From Hyphomicrobiales bacterium (GTDB lineage: Bacteria; Pseudomonadota; Alphaproteobacteria; Rhizobiales; JACESI01): a stretch of DNA of 64,000 nt. The position numbers were made by a program, and so were the translations under genes. Positions 27,333-34,044 of this stretch are shown here, piece after piece. The notes beneath the pieces were generated by a model, which had not been told where the DNA came from, made no database searches, and saw nothing but the letters and a program-made list of their open reading frames with translations. The stretch lies in the NCBI GenBank assembly GCA_039973685.1, contig JBDWKL010000043.1:1-64000 (forward strand), read 5' to 3'. The first letter of the stretch is position 1, and every line of letters begins with the position of its first letter.

Positions 27333-28544
27333 AGTCACCACGGCGGCGTTGTGCTCAAGTGTTTTATGAACAGGACATTTGTCAGCAATTTCAAGGAGCT
27401 TAGCCTCGGTTTTAGCATCTAAATCTCCATGCACGGTGATCTTCCGCTCGAACCGATCAACCTTACCACCGCGTTCAATCATGCTTTGCGAACACTCGTG
27501 GCAATCTTTCGCATAGACCTTGCCGTGATTGACCTCGACGGAAATGCGGCCAATGTCGAGCTTTTTGAAATCGGCATACATGCGAAGGGTCATATTGGTA
27601 CAAGCACCAAGGGCTGCGGCAAGGTAATCATAAGGCCCTGCCCCTGTATCTAGCCCGCCAACCTTAGTTGGTTCATCGGCTATCATGTGATGCTTACCTG
27701 CGCGGATAACGTTTTGAAATTTGCCCTGTCCTGTCTCAGCAACCAGCACACCGCCTTCATGGTTGATGTCGGCAGTTTCTTCGCCCCCAACAAAACGCGA
27801 CACCCAAGCAGCAATGACAGTTGCAGCATAAGAGGCATCTTGCGGGCGGGTCAGTAGATGATCGGCATCATCCAGTGACACGAAGCTTTTTGGATGTTTT
27901 GCGGCCGCAAATATTGCCGCTGCATTTTCAATACCCACTGTCGTATCAATCGGAGAGTGAAGCACCATAAGCGCCTTCTTCATGGAAGCCGCGCGATCAG
28001 CGACACTCACCTCATGAAGATCATCAATGAATTGTTTTTTGATCGTGAAAGGACGTCCCGCAAGCTCTAAGGCTACCTCACCGTCTTGTTCAATGCGGTC
28101 GAGGTTAGAGCCAAAGTTATGAACCACATGGGCAGCATCTGATGGCGCACCAATGGTCACGACAGCTTTCACTTCTGGAATGCTACCAGCAACAGACAAA
28201 ACTGCAGCACCGCCAAGAGAGTGGCCGATTAGAATTGAAGGGGCTTCATAGGCTTCCCGCATAAAATCAACAGCATGGGAAAGGTCTTGAATGTTGGAGG
28301 AGAAATTCGTGTTTGAAAATTCGCCCTCACTGGAACCAAGCCCAGTAAAATCAAACCGCAAAACCGCGATCCCTTTACCAGAAAGTTCCGCTGCCACTCG
28401 CTTTGCCGCGAAAATATCTTTCGAGCAGGTGAAGCAATGGGCAAACAGTGCATAAGCTCGAATGGGGCCAGTTGGCAAATCGAGGCGACCGGCAAGCTTA
28501 TTTTCAAAGGCGCCTTGAAAGGAGACCCGTTGTGGAGATGACAT
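27315..28544 (-). CDS. Alpha/beta-hydrolase fused to an OsmC-family domain
   Basis: This 409-residue protein joins an alpha/beta-hydrolase (about 1-245; nucleophile motif LIGHSLGGAAVLS, early FAHCFTCSKDIFAAK) to an OsmC/Ohr-like domain (about 265-400). The OsmC part contains GPYDYLAAALGACTNMTLRMYA with the N-terminal redox Cys and KDCHECSQ with another conserved Cys. OsmC proteins reduce organic and fatty-acid hydroperoxides; the fused hydrolase may release the hydroperoxide substrate from an ester. The fusion is a recognised bacterial architecture, but its substrate is unknown. It is a single gene between two strong inverted repeats. Confidence 0.9.
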   Translation of the reverse strand: MSSPQRVSFQGAFENKLAGRLDLPTGPIRAYALFAHCFTCSKDIFAAKRVAAELSGKGIAVLRFDFTGLGSSEGEFSNTNFSSNIQDLSHAVDFMREAYEAPSILIGHSLGGAAVLSVAGSIPEVKAVVTIGAPSDAAHVVHNFGSNLDRIEQDGEVALELAGRPFTIKKQFIDDLHEVSVADRAASMKKALMVLHSPIDTTVGIENAAAIFAAAKHPKSFVSLDDADHLLTRPQDASYAATVIAAWVSRFVGGEETADINHEGGVLVAETGQGKFQNVIRAGKHHMIADEPTKVGGLDTGAGPYDYLAAALGACTNMTLRMYADFKKLDIGRISVEVNHGKVYAKDCHECSQSMIERGGKVDRFERKITVHGDLDAKTEAKLLEIADKCPVHKTLEHNAAVVTNITKS

Positions 28545-28570
28545 GGACGATAATCCTGTAATTGAACGTA

Positions 28571-28605
28571 TGGCGTTTATGGTTTGAAAATAACCATAAA
28601 CGCCA
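28571..28605. repeat. Perfect 14-base inverted repeat between hydrolase-OsmC and lipoprotein genes
   Basis: TGGCGTTTATGGTT (28571-28584) pairs exactly with AACCATAAACGCCA (28592-28605) across seven bases. It lies 27 bases upstream of the hydrolase-OsmC start and 61 bases past the stop of the glycine-zipper gene, both on the minus strand. No T-run follows. It could be a terminator-like hairpin or a regulator site for the hydrolase-OsmC gene. Confidence 0.7.
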
Positions 28606-28665
28606 ATAATCCAAACGGATATATCTAAAACGTGAAATGACGTGAATTCGTTTTAGAGGAAACCT

Positions 28666-29133
28666 CTAAGAAACCGACTGCCAGCTACCATCTGGCTGGC
28701 GACAGGCAACACCGCGTACTTGCTGGGGCTGATTGTTTACATTGAGGGTATGCGTATAATCACGGCATTCGCGGCCATTAATTGAATAGCTGGCACCACT
28801 CACAACTTGACCCGCGGCACCTGTTTGAGTATTTCGCCAAGAAATCGGCTGACCTGCAGGTTGTTGCAGCGCATTGTTTTGTGCAAGCTGAGCACGGTTG
28901 CGATCACCTTGATCCAAGCGTTGACCCAAAATGCTACCAGCAGCACCACCCAAAATAGCTCCGCCTGCCGTTGTGATTACACGACCTGTACCTGAGCCAA
29001 ATTTGTTGCCAACAAAACCACCAAGAGCAGCGCCACCGACGCCACCTACATTTTGTCCTGTGAAAAAATTACCGGTTTGGCAACCTGCCAGACAAAAAGA
29101 TAAGCAAGCGATGGATGCGATGGTTTTGAACAT
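28666..29133 (-). CDS. Glycine-zipper outer-membrane lipoprotein (17 kDa surface antigen-like)
   Basis: This 155-residue lipoprotein precursor has a signal peptide with lipobox LAGC (Cys18). A glycine-zipper membrane segment (about 30-80, with GGVGGAALGGFVGNKFGSG and GGAILGGAAGSILG) follows. The C-terminal domain has two cysteines and the motif GRECRDYTHTLNV, as in the rickettsial 17 kDa antigen/SmpA-like outer-membrane proteins. It probably sits in the outer membrane and contributes to envelope integrity. It lies downstream of the second two-component system on the same strand with a 138-base gap. Confidence 0.85.
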   Translation of the reverse strand: MFKTIASIACLSFCLAGCQTGNFFTGQNVGGVGGAALGGFVGNKFGSGTGRVITTAGGAILGGAAGSILGQRLDQGDRNRAQLAQNNALQQPAGQPISWRNTQTGAAGQVVSGASYSINGRECRDYTHTLNVNNQPQQVRGVACRQPDGSWQSVS

Positions 29134-29271
29134 GAGAATTCCCTCATTTGTACTGTTGATACTCGATACAATTGGCTGATAGCGCCAACTGTTCTAACTG
29201 GTCATAAGAACGAGGAGAAATTATGGCGTAGTGTAGCTAATATCGCATTAATTGTTATCGTAAACAAAGAC

Positions 29272-30627
29272 TTAAGGGATTTCGGGAATTGGGAAAGAAA
29301 GCACAGAAGACAAGCCTCCAAGTTCAGATCGCCCCATTGAGAATGACCCATCATAGGCATCGACTAAATCATGAACAATAGAAAGCCCAAGACCTGAACC
29401 AGGTGTTTGCTCATCAAGCCGCTCGCCGCGCTTTCGGGCTCTTTCTTGCTCTTCTTCAGTCAAACCAGGCCCGTCATCTTCAATACTCAAGATAAGCGAG
29501 CCTTGTTCTATGTGACCTGAGACAACGACACGCGTTTCAGCCCACTTGCATGCATTATCGATCAAATTACCGAGTGCTTCTTCCAAATCACGACGCTCAC
29601 CAGCAAACCGCAATCCGGTCTCGATATCTTGAGTAATCGAAAGATTTTTATCGATATAGATTTTATCCATCGCACGAATAAGGCCATCAAGGGTCGGCTT
29701 CACAGGATTTGCAGCACTTAACACACCACGCCTTGCGATAACTTGAGCACGGTCTAAGTGGTAATTGACCTGACTTTGCATCGCATTTGTCTGCTCAACG
29801 ACCATCTCAGACAGCGGCGTTTCATAATCACGCGCTTCGTTGCGCAAGACGCTGATTGGTGTTTTCAACGCGTGAGCGAGATTACCCACATGAGTACGGG
29901 CGCGTTTAATGACTTTTTTATTGAATCCAATCAGAGCATTGAGTTCACTGACCAGTGGTTGAATTTCAGTTGGAAAACTTCCTTGCAAGTCTTGTGAACG
30001 GCCTTCCCGAATATCACTCAGCCCTTGCGCAATCCTGCGTAATGGTTGAAGCCCCCATTTAACCTGTACAAATGTCGAGATGGCTAAAACTAGGCCCAGC
30101 ACTGCAAGAGTTAAGAACACACGTTGCCTAAATTGCGCGATGTCTTGCTGTATATCGCTGGCATTACCTGCAACAACCACAATAACGGGATCATGCTGGT
30201 CAGTTGTGATATTTCGCGCGACTAATCGAAGTGTGTTGTTGGCGGGTCCGATGGAGTAGAAAGAAACACTGCCATCATTGTTAGGTTCTAGTTCTTTGAA
30301 ATCAATATCGGGGAGCGTTTCAGCAAACAAAGACCTCGAGGCAATTACTACCTCTCCATCCATTTCCGCCACTTGCCAGTACCAACCGGAGAGCACCAAA
30401 TCAAAATTTGGTTCCGTCAGCCGTGGCGCTTCCATGCGCATCGGGTCTTCGGCCTCTGCTTGGGCTGCGACCAAAATCTTCAAATAAACATTGAGGCGTT
30501 GGTCGAACCCACGTTCCACGCTTTGTTGATAAAGGGTAGAAAGAAGAAGCCCTGCGACAAGAAGCGCTATGATACTCCAAAGAATGGAAGAAAGCAGGAG
30601 ACGGAGCGCGAGCGAATTAAGCGTCAT
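29272..30627 (-). CDS. PhoQ/FeuQ-like sensor histidine kinase
   Basis: This 451-residue kinase has an N-terminal transmembrane helix (about 8-30) and a second at about 170-188 bounding a periplasmic sensor of about 135 residues. A HAMP-like linker, HisKA (LAHALKTPISVLRNEA) and HATPase (NLIDNACKWAE, DDGPGL, GSGLGLSIV) follow. The H-box HALKTP, rather than HELRTP, is typical of PhoQ/FeuQ-type rhizobial kinases. It overlaps its response regulator gene by 11 bases. The FeuPQ assignment is inferred from the neighbouring small PepSY protein and sequence style. Confidence 0.88.
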   Translation of the reverse strand: MTLNSLALRLLLSSILWSIIALLVAGLLLSTLYQQSVERGFDQRLNVYLKILVAAQAEAEDPMRMEAPRLTEPNFDLVLSGWYWQVAEMDGEVVIASRSLFAETLPDIDFKELEPNNDGSVSFYSIGPANNTLRLVARNITTDQHDPVIVVVAGNASDIQQDIAQFRQRVFLTLAVLGLVLAISTFVQVKWGLQPLRRIAQGLSDIREGRSQDLQGSFPTEIQPLVSELNALIGFNKKVIKRARTHVGNLAHALKTPISVLRNEARDYETPLSEMVVEQTNAMQSQVNYHLDRAQVIARRGVLSAANPVKPTLDGLIRAMDKIYIDKNLSITQDIETGLRFAGERRDLEEALGNLIDNACKWAETRVVVSGHIEQGSLILSIEDDGPGLTEEEQERARKRGERLDEQTPGSGLGLSIVHDLVDAYDGSFSMGRSELGGLSSVLSFPIPEIP

Positions 30628-31285
30628 CAGGCTCGCTCAGCCTATATCCCATACCTCTGACAGTCTCGATAATATTGACACCCAACTTCTTGCGGAGCCG
30701 ACCTACGAAGACCTCGATTGTGTTTGAGTCGCGATCGAAGTCTTGATCGTATAGGTGTTCTGTAAGTTCCGTGCGAGATACGATCCGGTCCGGGTGATGC
30801 ATAAGATATTTCAAAACGCGAAATTCGTGGGATGTTAGTTTAATAACGTCGTTGCCGTTGGTAACGCGACTTGTTTTCGCATCGAGACGGACAGGCCCAC
30901 AAACAAACTCATTAGAAGCATGGCCACTTGCGCGACGGGTTAAGGCTCTCAAGCGGGCAAGAACTTCTTCCATATGAAACGGCTTGGCAACATAATCGTC
31001 AGCGCCCGCGTCAATGCCTTGCACCTTATCGCTCCACCGATCACGGGCAGTCAAAACTAGGACCGGCATATTGCGATCGGTGCGTCGCCAATCTTCTAGA
31101 ACACTAATACCATCTTTACTTGGCAGACCAATATCAAGGACAACCGCATCATAAGGTTCCGTATCGCCTAGAAAGTGGCCTTCTTCGCCATCGAAAGCAA
31201 CATCAACGGCATAGCCTGCGTCCGTTAGAGCTTCCTGTAATTGTCGGTTTAAGTCTTTATCATCTTCGACGACTAAAATTCTCAT
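30617..31285 (-). CDS. PhoP/FeuP-like OmpR-family response regulator
   Basis: This 222-residue protein has a receiver domain with EDD at 7-9, Asp51 (VVLDIGLPSKDG) and Lys in ADDYVAKPFHMEEVLARL. A winged helix follows with KLTSHEFRVLKYLMHHPDR and SNTIEVFVGRLRKKLG. It is translationally coupled with the downstream kinase gene by overlapping ends. Relatives in rhizobia (FeuP, PhoP) regulate envelope or iron/magnesium-related genes; the target here is not evident. Confidence 0.92.
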   Translation of the reverse strand: MRILVVEDDKDLNRQLQEALTDAGYAVDVAFDGEEGHFLGDTEPYDAVVLDIGLPSKDGISVLEDWRRTDRNMPVLVLTARDRWSDKVQGIDAGADDYVAKPFHMEEVLARLRALTRRASGHASNEFVCGPVRLDAKTSRVTNGNDVIKLTSHEFRVLKYLMHHPDRIVSRTELTEHLYDQDFDRDSNTIEVFVGRLRKKLGVNIIETVRGMGYRLSEPDDA

Positions 31286-31323
31286 AAGTCGGCCTTACCT
31301 ACCCTAAATGTCAAAACCAATGC

Positions 31324-31632
31324 TTATCTAAGGCGTCGACCATTTCGAGCATTAAACACGGCATCTACACGTTTATTACCACGCAATACGGTGACAACAT
31401 AGATCAACCCACCACCTCGTTTACAAAGGCGTGCGTTTACAAGCTCACCACGCAACTTGGAAGCAATCGCTCCAAACGGTCTTGCCGCACCAGAAGCCAC
31501 TGCTTTGCGCTGTTGAGATGGACCCAAGCATGATTGAGCATGCGACGTCCGCGTGCTCTCAAATACAAAGAGAGAAACAAGGATCGCAAATGCTACGCAA
31601 TGGACAATAATATTCTTCATAAAACCGATCAT
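31324..31632 (-). CDS. Small secreted PepSY-like protein
   Basis: This 102-residue protein has a signal peptide (hydrophobic about 7-26, likely cleaved after SHA) and a single PepSY-like unit. The pattern is LVNARLCKRGGGLIYVVTVL followed by NARNGRRLR. It precedes the PhoP/FeuP-type regulator by 38 bases on the same strand, so it is probably in its operon. PepSY proteins are thought to inhibit periplasmic proteases or modulate sensor kinases. A role in modulating the adjacent kinase is plausible but not shown. Confidence 0.75.
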   Translation of the reverse strand: MIGFMKNIIVHCVAFAILVSLFVFESTRTSHAQSCLGPSQQRKAVASGAARPFGAIASKLRGELVNARLCKRGGGLIYVVTVLRGNKRVDAVFNARNGRRLR

Positions 31633-31682
31633 GCCAGAACTTGGCTGAATAAAGTCTGAATGGAATTATACTGGTATTCCAC

Positions 31683-31796
31683 TCACTTCGTACTGGTTAA
31701 CGATTCGCACAACGAACGCCAAGCCGCATTGTGTTCACGAATTTGAAAGGCGGTGTCAAACGTATCACTTTTCGACCAACTGGTGGACGATGGTTG
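31683..31796 (-). pseudogene. Out-of-frame coding remnant downstream of the truncated terminase
   Basis: A different reading frame from the terminase stays open for about 37 codons across and beyond the terminase stop, and ends with TGA at 31683. Its translation looks protein-like (SDTFDTAFQIREHNAAWRSL). It has no start codon or ribosome-binding site of its own. It may be the tail of a neighbouring gene joined here by the deletion that truncated the terminase. I do not recognise the family, and the sequence does not match the expected terminase C-terminus. Confidence 0.4.
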
Positions 31797-32862
31797 CGAC
31801 CATGTCGCCGCCTTGATTGACTTCCGCCACCAACAAGTCTGCTGCGAACCTGTGATAAAGGGCTATCGCTTTGGTTGCCCATTCACTCGGTGTTGCTTCA
31901 CGCACGGTGCCATCTTCAAGAACAAAGCCAATGCCAGCCTCATCAATACCCGCGACAATAATGCCGCAAGCATCTGACTTTTTATGCGCCGTGGTTGGCG
32001 GATCAATTGCCACGACAACACGCTGCAGGGCACTTGGTTTTTTTACGGTGATCCGCTCAATCAGATCGCGTTGCCATAGAGCATCTTCGCGATCTTCAAT
32101 CAGTTCACCATCCAACTCTTGCCGCCCCAATCGGGATCCGCCGTAACGTTCAACAACAGCGTCCAAAAACCCCGGAGCAAGGTTTGCAGCATTCGCCGCA
32201 GTTGATGCCTTTGATACAGCCGTCTTCGGGCTTGCAAGAAGACGCTTTAATAGAGCGACCGGCCTTGGTGTGGTCGTTGCGACCTGCCTTGGCCGCTCAC
32301 CAAGCCGCAAGCCAAATTGCAGCATGTCCCATGTTTCTTCGCCGTAGCGCCATTTGCAAATCTCATCAGACCAAGCCACATCAAACTGTGGACCGCGCAA
32401 GGCATCTGGGTCTTCTGCAGAAAAGGCTTGAGCGATGGCCCCATTTTTCCAAACCAGTCGGCGTTGTGTCTTTTTCCATTCCGGACGATCGTTCTTATTG
32501 TGTACTGACAAGATGCCCGAAACACCTTCAATCATAACGTCTCGAACATCAGCGTAAGTCTCACCAACCAAGGCAATGCGGCCGACAGAGCGATGGCAAA
32601 AAGGTGGATAACCCAAGGCCATGCCCTTCACCCATTCTGCACCCGCCCTCGTTTTACCTGCCCCCCTGCCGCCTAGTAACAACCAAACAGACCAATCCCC
32701 TTCGGGCGGAATTTGATCCTCCCTTGCCCAAAGCTGCCAATCTTGCAGCAAGGCATGGCATTCAGCGGCGTTCAGGCCATCGAATAAATCACCCAGTTCC
32801 TCGTTTTGTACGCATTCGTTCAAGTCTCTGCGCAAGTTTTTCACGAAGGCGTTCAATATCAA
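31765..32862 (-). CDS. GTA/phage-type large terminase, C-terminally truncated
   Basis: This 365-residue protein corresponds to the DNA-packaging ATPase-nuclease of gene transfer agents (family usually about 420-440 residues). The ATPase part has Walker A GGRGAGKT at 64-71 and Walker B-like VAWSDEICKW. The nuclease part starts VVVAIDPPTTAHKKSDACG (first catalytic Asp) and reaches LLVAEVNQGGDM. The protein then stops at LVEK, before the region with the last catalytic acidic residue. It overlaps the small terminase gene by up to 74 bases; a TTG near 32824 may be the real start. No portal, protease or capsid gene follows. The truncation makes it probably non-functional as a nuclease. Confidence 0.8.
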   Translation of the reverse strand: MILNAFVKNLRRDLNECVQNEELGDLFDGLNAAECHALLQDWQLWAREDQIPPEGDWSVWLLLGGRGAGKTRAGAEWVKGMALGYPPFCHRSVGRIALVGETYADVRDVMIEGVSGILSVHNKNDRPEWKKTQRRLVWKNGAIAQAFSAEDPDALRGPQFDVAWSDEICKWRYGEETWDMLQFGLRLGERPRQVATTTPRPVALLKRLLASPKTAVSKASTAANAANLAPGFLDAVVERYGGSRLGRQELDGELIEDREDALWQRDLIERITVKKPSALQRVVVAIDPPTTAHKKSDACGIIVAGIDEAGIGFVLEDGTVREATPSEWATKAIALYHRFAADLLVAEVNQGGDMVATIVHQLVEK

Positions 32863-33289
32863 CCTCTTGATTTTGTGTTTGAATATCGCCCTCTTCTTCG
32901 CTTTTTAGCTCGATCAACTTCTCCAAGGTTCGCGCGAGCGAGCCAAGTGTTCGAGCGTCTTTTTCATTGATGCCATCATCAGCGGTTGTGGCATTTTGAA
33001 TTTCAAAGTCTGACATTTGTTTCTCAAAGGCTTGGTAAAGCCGATCAATCAATTGACGCCGTTCGACTTTATTGGGTGGTACTTTTCCGCCCTCATTGGC
33101 CGCGCGTTTTATCTTGCTCGTCTTTTTCGGTTTCTTTTTCGTCATGCGTCGTTGAGGCCAATTTTCAGCCTTTGCGCGCTTATAAAGCGCGGCACTACTG
33201 ACCCCATAACGGATACAAATTTGCGTAACAGCTTCACCGTCGGCTTCATAAGCCTCACGGATTTTCAACCAGTCGGTCATTTGGTCCAA
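32789..33289 (-). CDS. Small terminase-like DNA-binding protein of the GTA region
   Basis: This 166-residue basic protein begins with a helix-turn-helix (WLKIREAYEADGEAVTQICI, then RYGVSSAALYKRAKAENW). A lysine-rich linker (about 50-70) and a helical acidic C-terminus follow. This is the form of the small terminase-like gene at the head of alphaproteobacterial GTA clusters. It would recruit DNA to the large terminase. Here the pair stands alone between the PepSY/two-component genes and the YcgN-like gene. It is intact by sequence, so an alternative use as a regulator is possible. Confidence 0.65.
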   Translation of the reverse strand: MDQMTDWLKIREAYEADGEAVTQICIRYGVSSAALYKRAKAENWPQRRMTKKKPKKTSKIKRAANEGGKVPPNKVERRQLIDRLYQAFEKQMSDFEIQNATTADDGINEKDARTLGSLARTLEKLIELKSEEEGDIQTQNQEVDIERLREKLAQRLERMRTKRGTG

Positions 33290-33465
33290 TCAGCTTTCAA
33301 AAGCAACACCAACTATCCCGCGACACGATACAAGGCAGCGACGCACGAATGAACATGCAAAGAAGACGCACTCGACAAGCGGGGATAAAGGCTCAAGTTT
33401 TCAAAGGAGTGTCACACTTCTGCGACGATACGGTTTATAGCTAAGTCACCGTACGCTGTCAAGGA

Positions 33466-33948
33466 TTAATTTCCTATTTCTGAATCTGGGTCCTCGAAAG
33501 GGTCCTCTTCTGGCCAAGAAACCAGATAGTTTTCATAGTCCTCAACCTCGACATCATCTTCGCTAACAGTCATGCCGCGAACAGCGATACCAGCCATGTG
33601 GACAGTATCTGGATCACCTGAAACAAGTGGATGCCACCAGTATAAATCCCTGCCATCGCGAACCAAGCGATACCCGCACGTTGCAGGCAGCCAGCTCAAA
33701 TCTCTCACATTTTTAGCCGTTAATTGAATACAATCTGGCACCAATTTCGAGCGATTGGGATAATCCCCACATTTACAAGTTTCATCATCGAGAAGTGAGC
33801 AGGCAACATTCGTCCACACGATCTCGCCTGATTCTTCATCCTCCAACTTGTTCAAACAGCAACGTCCGCAACCGTCACAAAGGGATTCCCATTGCTCATT
33901 TGATAGCTTTTCGAGGGGGATAGTCTTCCAGAACGGGGCTTTTTCCAT
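33466..33948 (-). CDS. YcgN-family cysteine-cluster protein (UPF0260)
   Basis: This 160-residue protein has the UPF0260 signature. [13 protein letters not shown] near residue 24 is followed by further cysteines ([20 protein letters not shown] and VPDCIQL) that probably bind zinc or an Fe-S cluster. The C-terminus is acidic. The family is widespread in proteobacteria without a known function. It is a single gene, divergent from the penicillin-binding protein gene, with 96 bases between. Confidence 0.88.
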   Translation of the reverse strand: MEKAPFWKTIPLEKLSNEQWESLCDGCGRCCLNKLEDEESGEIVWTNVACSLLDDETCKCGDYPNRSKLVPDCIQLTAKNVRDLSWLPATCGYRLVRDGRDLYWWHPLVSGDPDTVHMAGIAVRGMTVSEDDVEVEDYENYLVSWPEEDPFEDPDSEIGN

Positions 33949-34044
33949 TAACTAAAACTCATATTTGGTAAGAAGATGGCTGGCATATTGCAGCAATAAA
34001 GCTTATTTAGAATTTGTTAAGACTTTATTTTTGGACCATGCCCT

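Noticed and set aside
31697-31882. A 61-codon frame overlapping the terminase end
   Set aside because: Its residues (arginine-rich, no pattern) do not continue the terminase and look like a shadow; the third frame (31683-31796) is more protein-like.
33290-33465. Search for an attachment site or integrase flanking the terminase pair, as for a prophage
   Set aside because: No integrase, tRNA or direct repeats were seen, so a GTA remnant fits better than an integrated phage.
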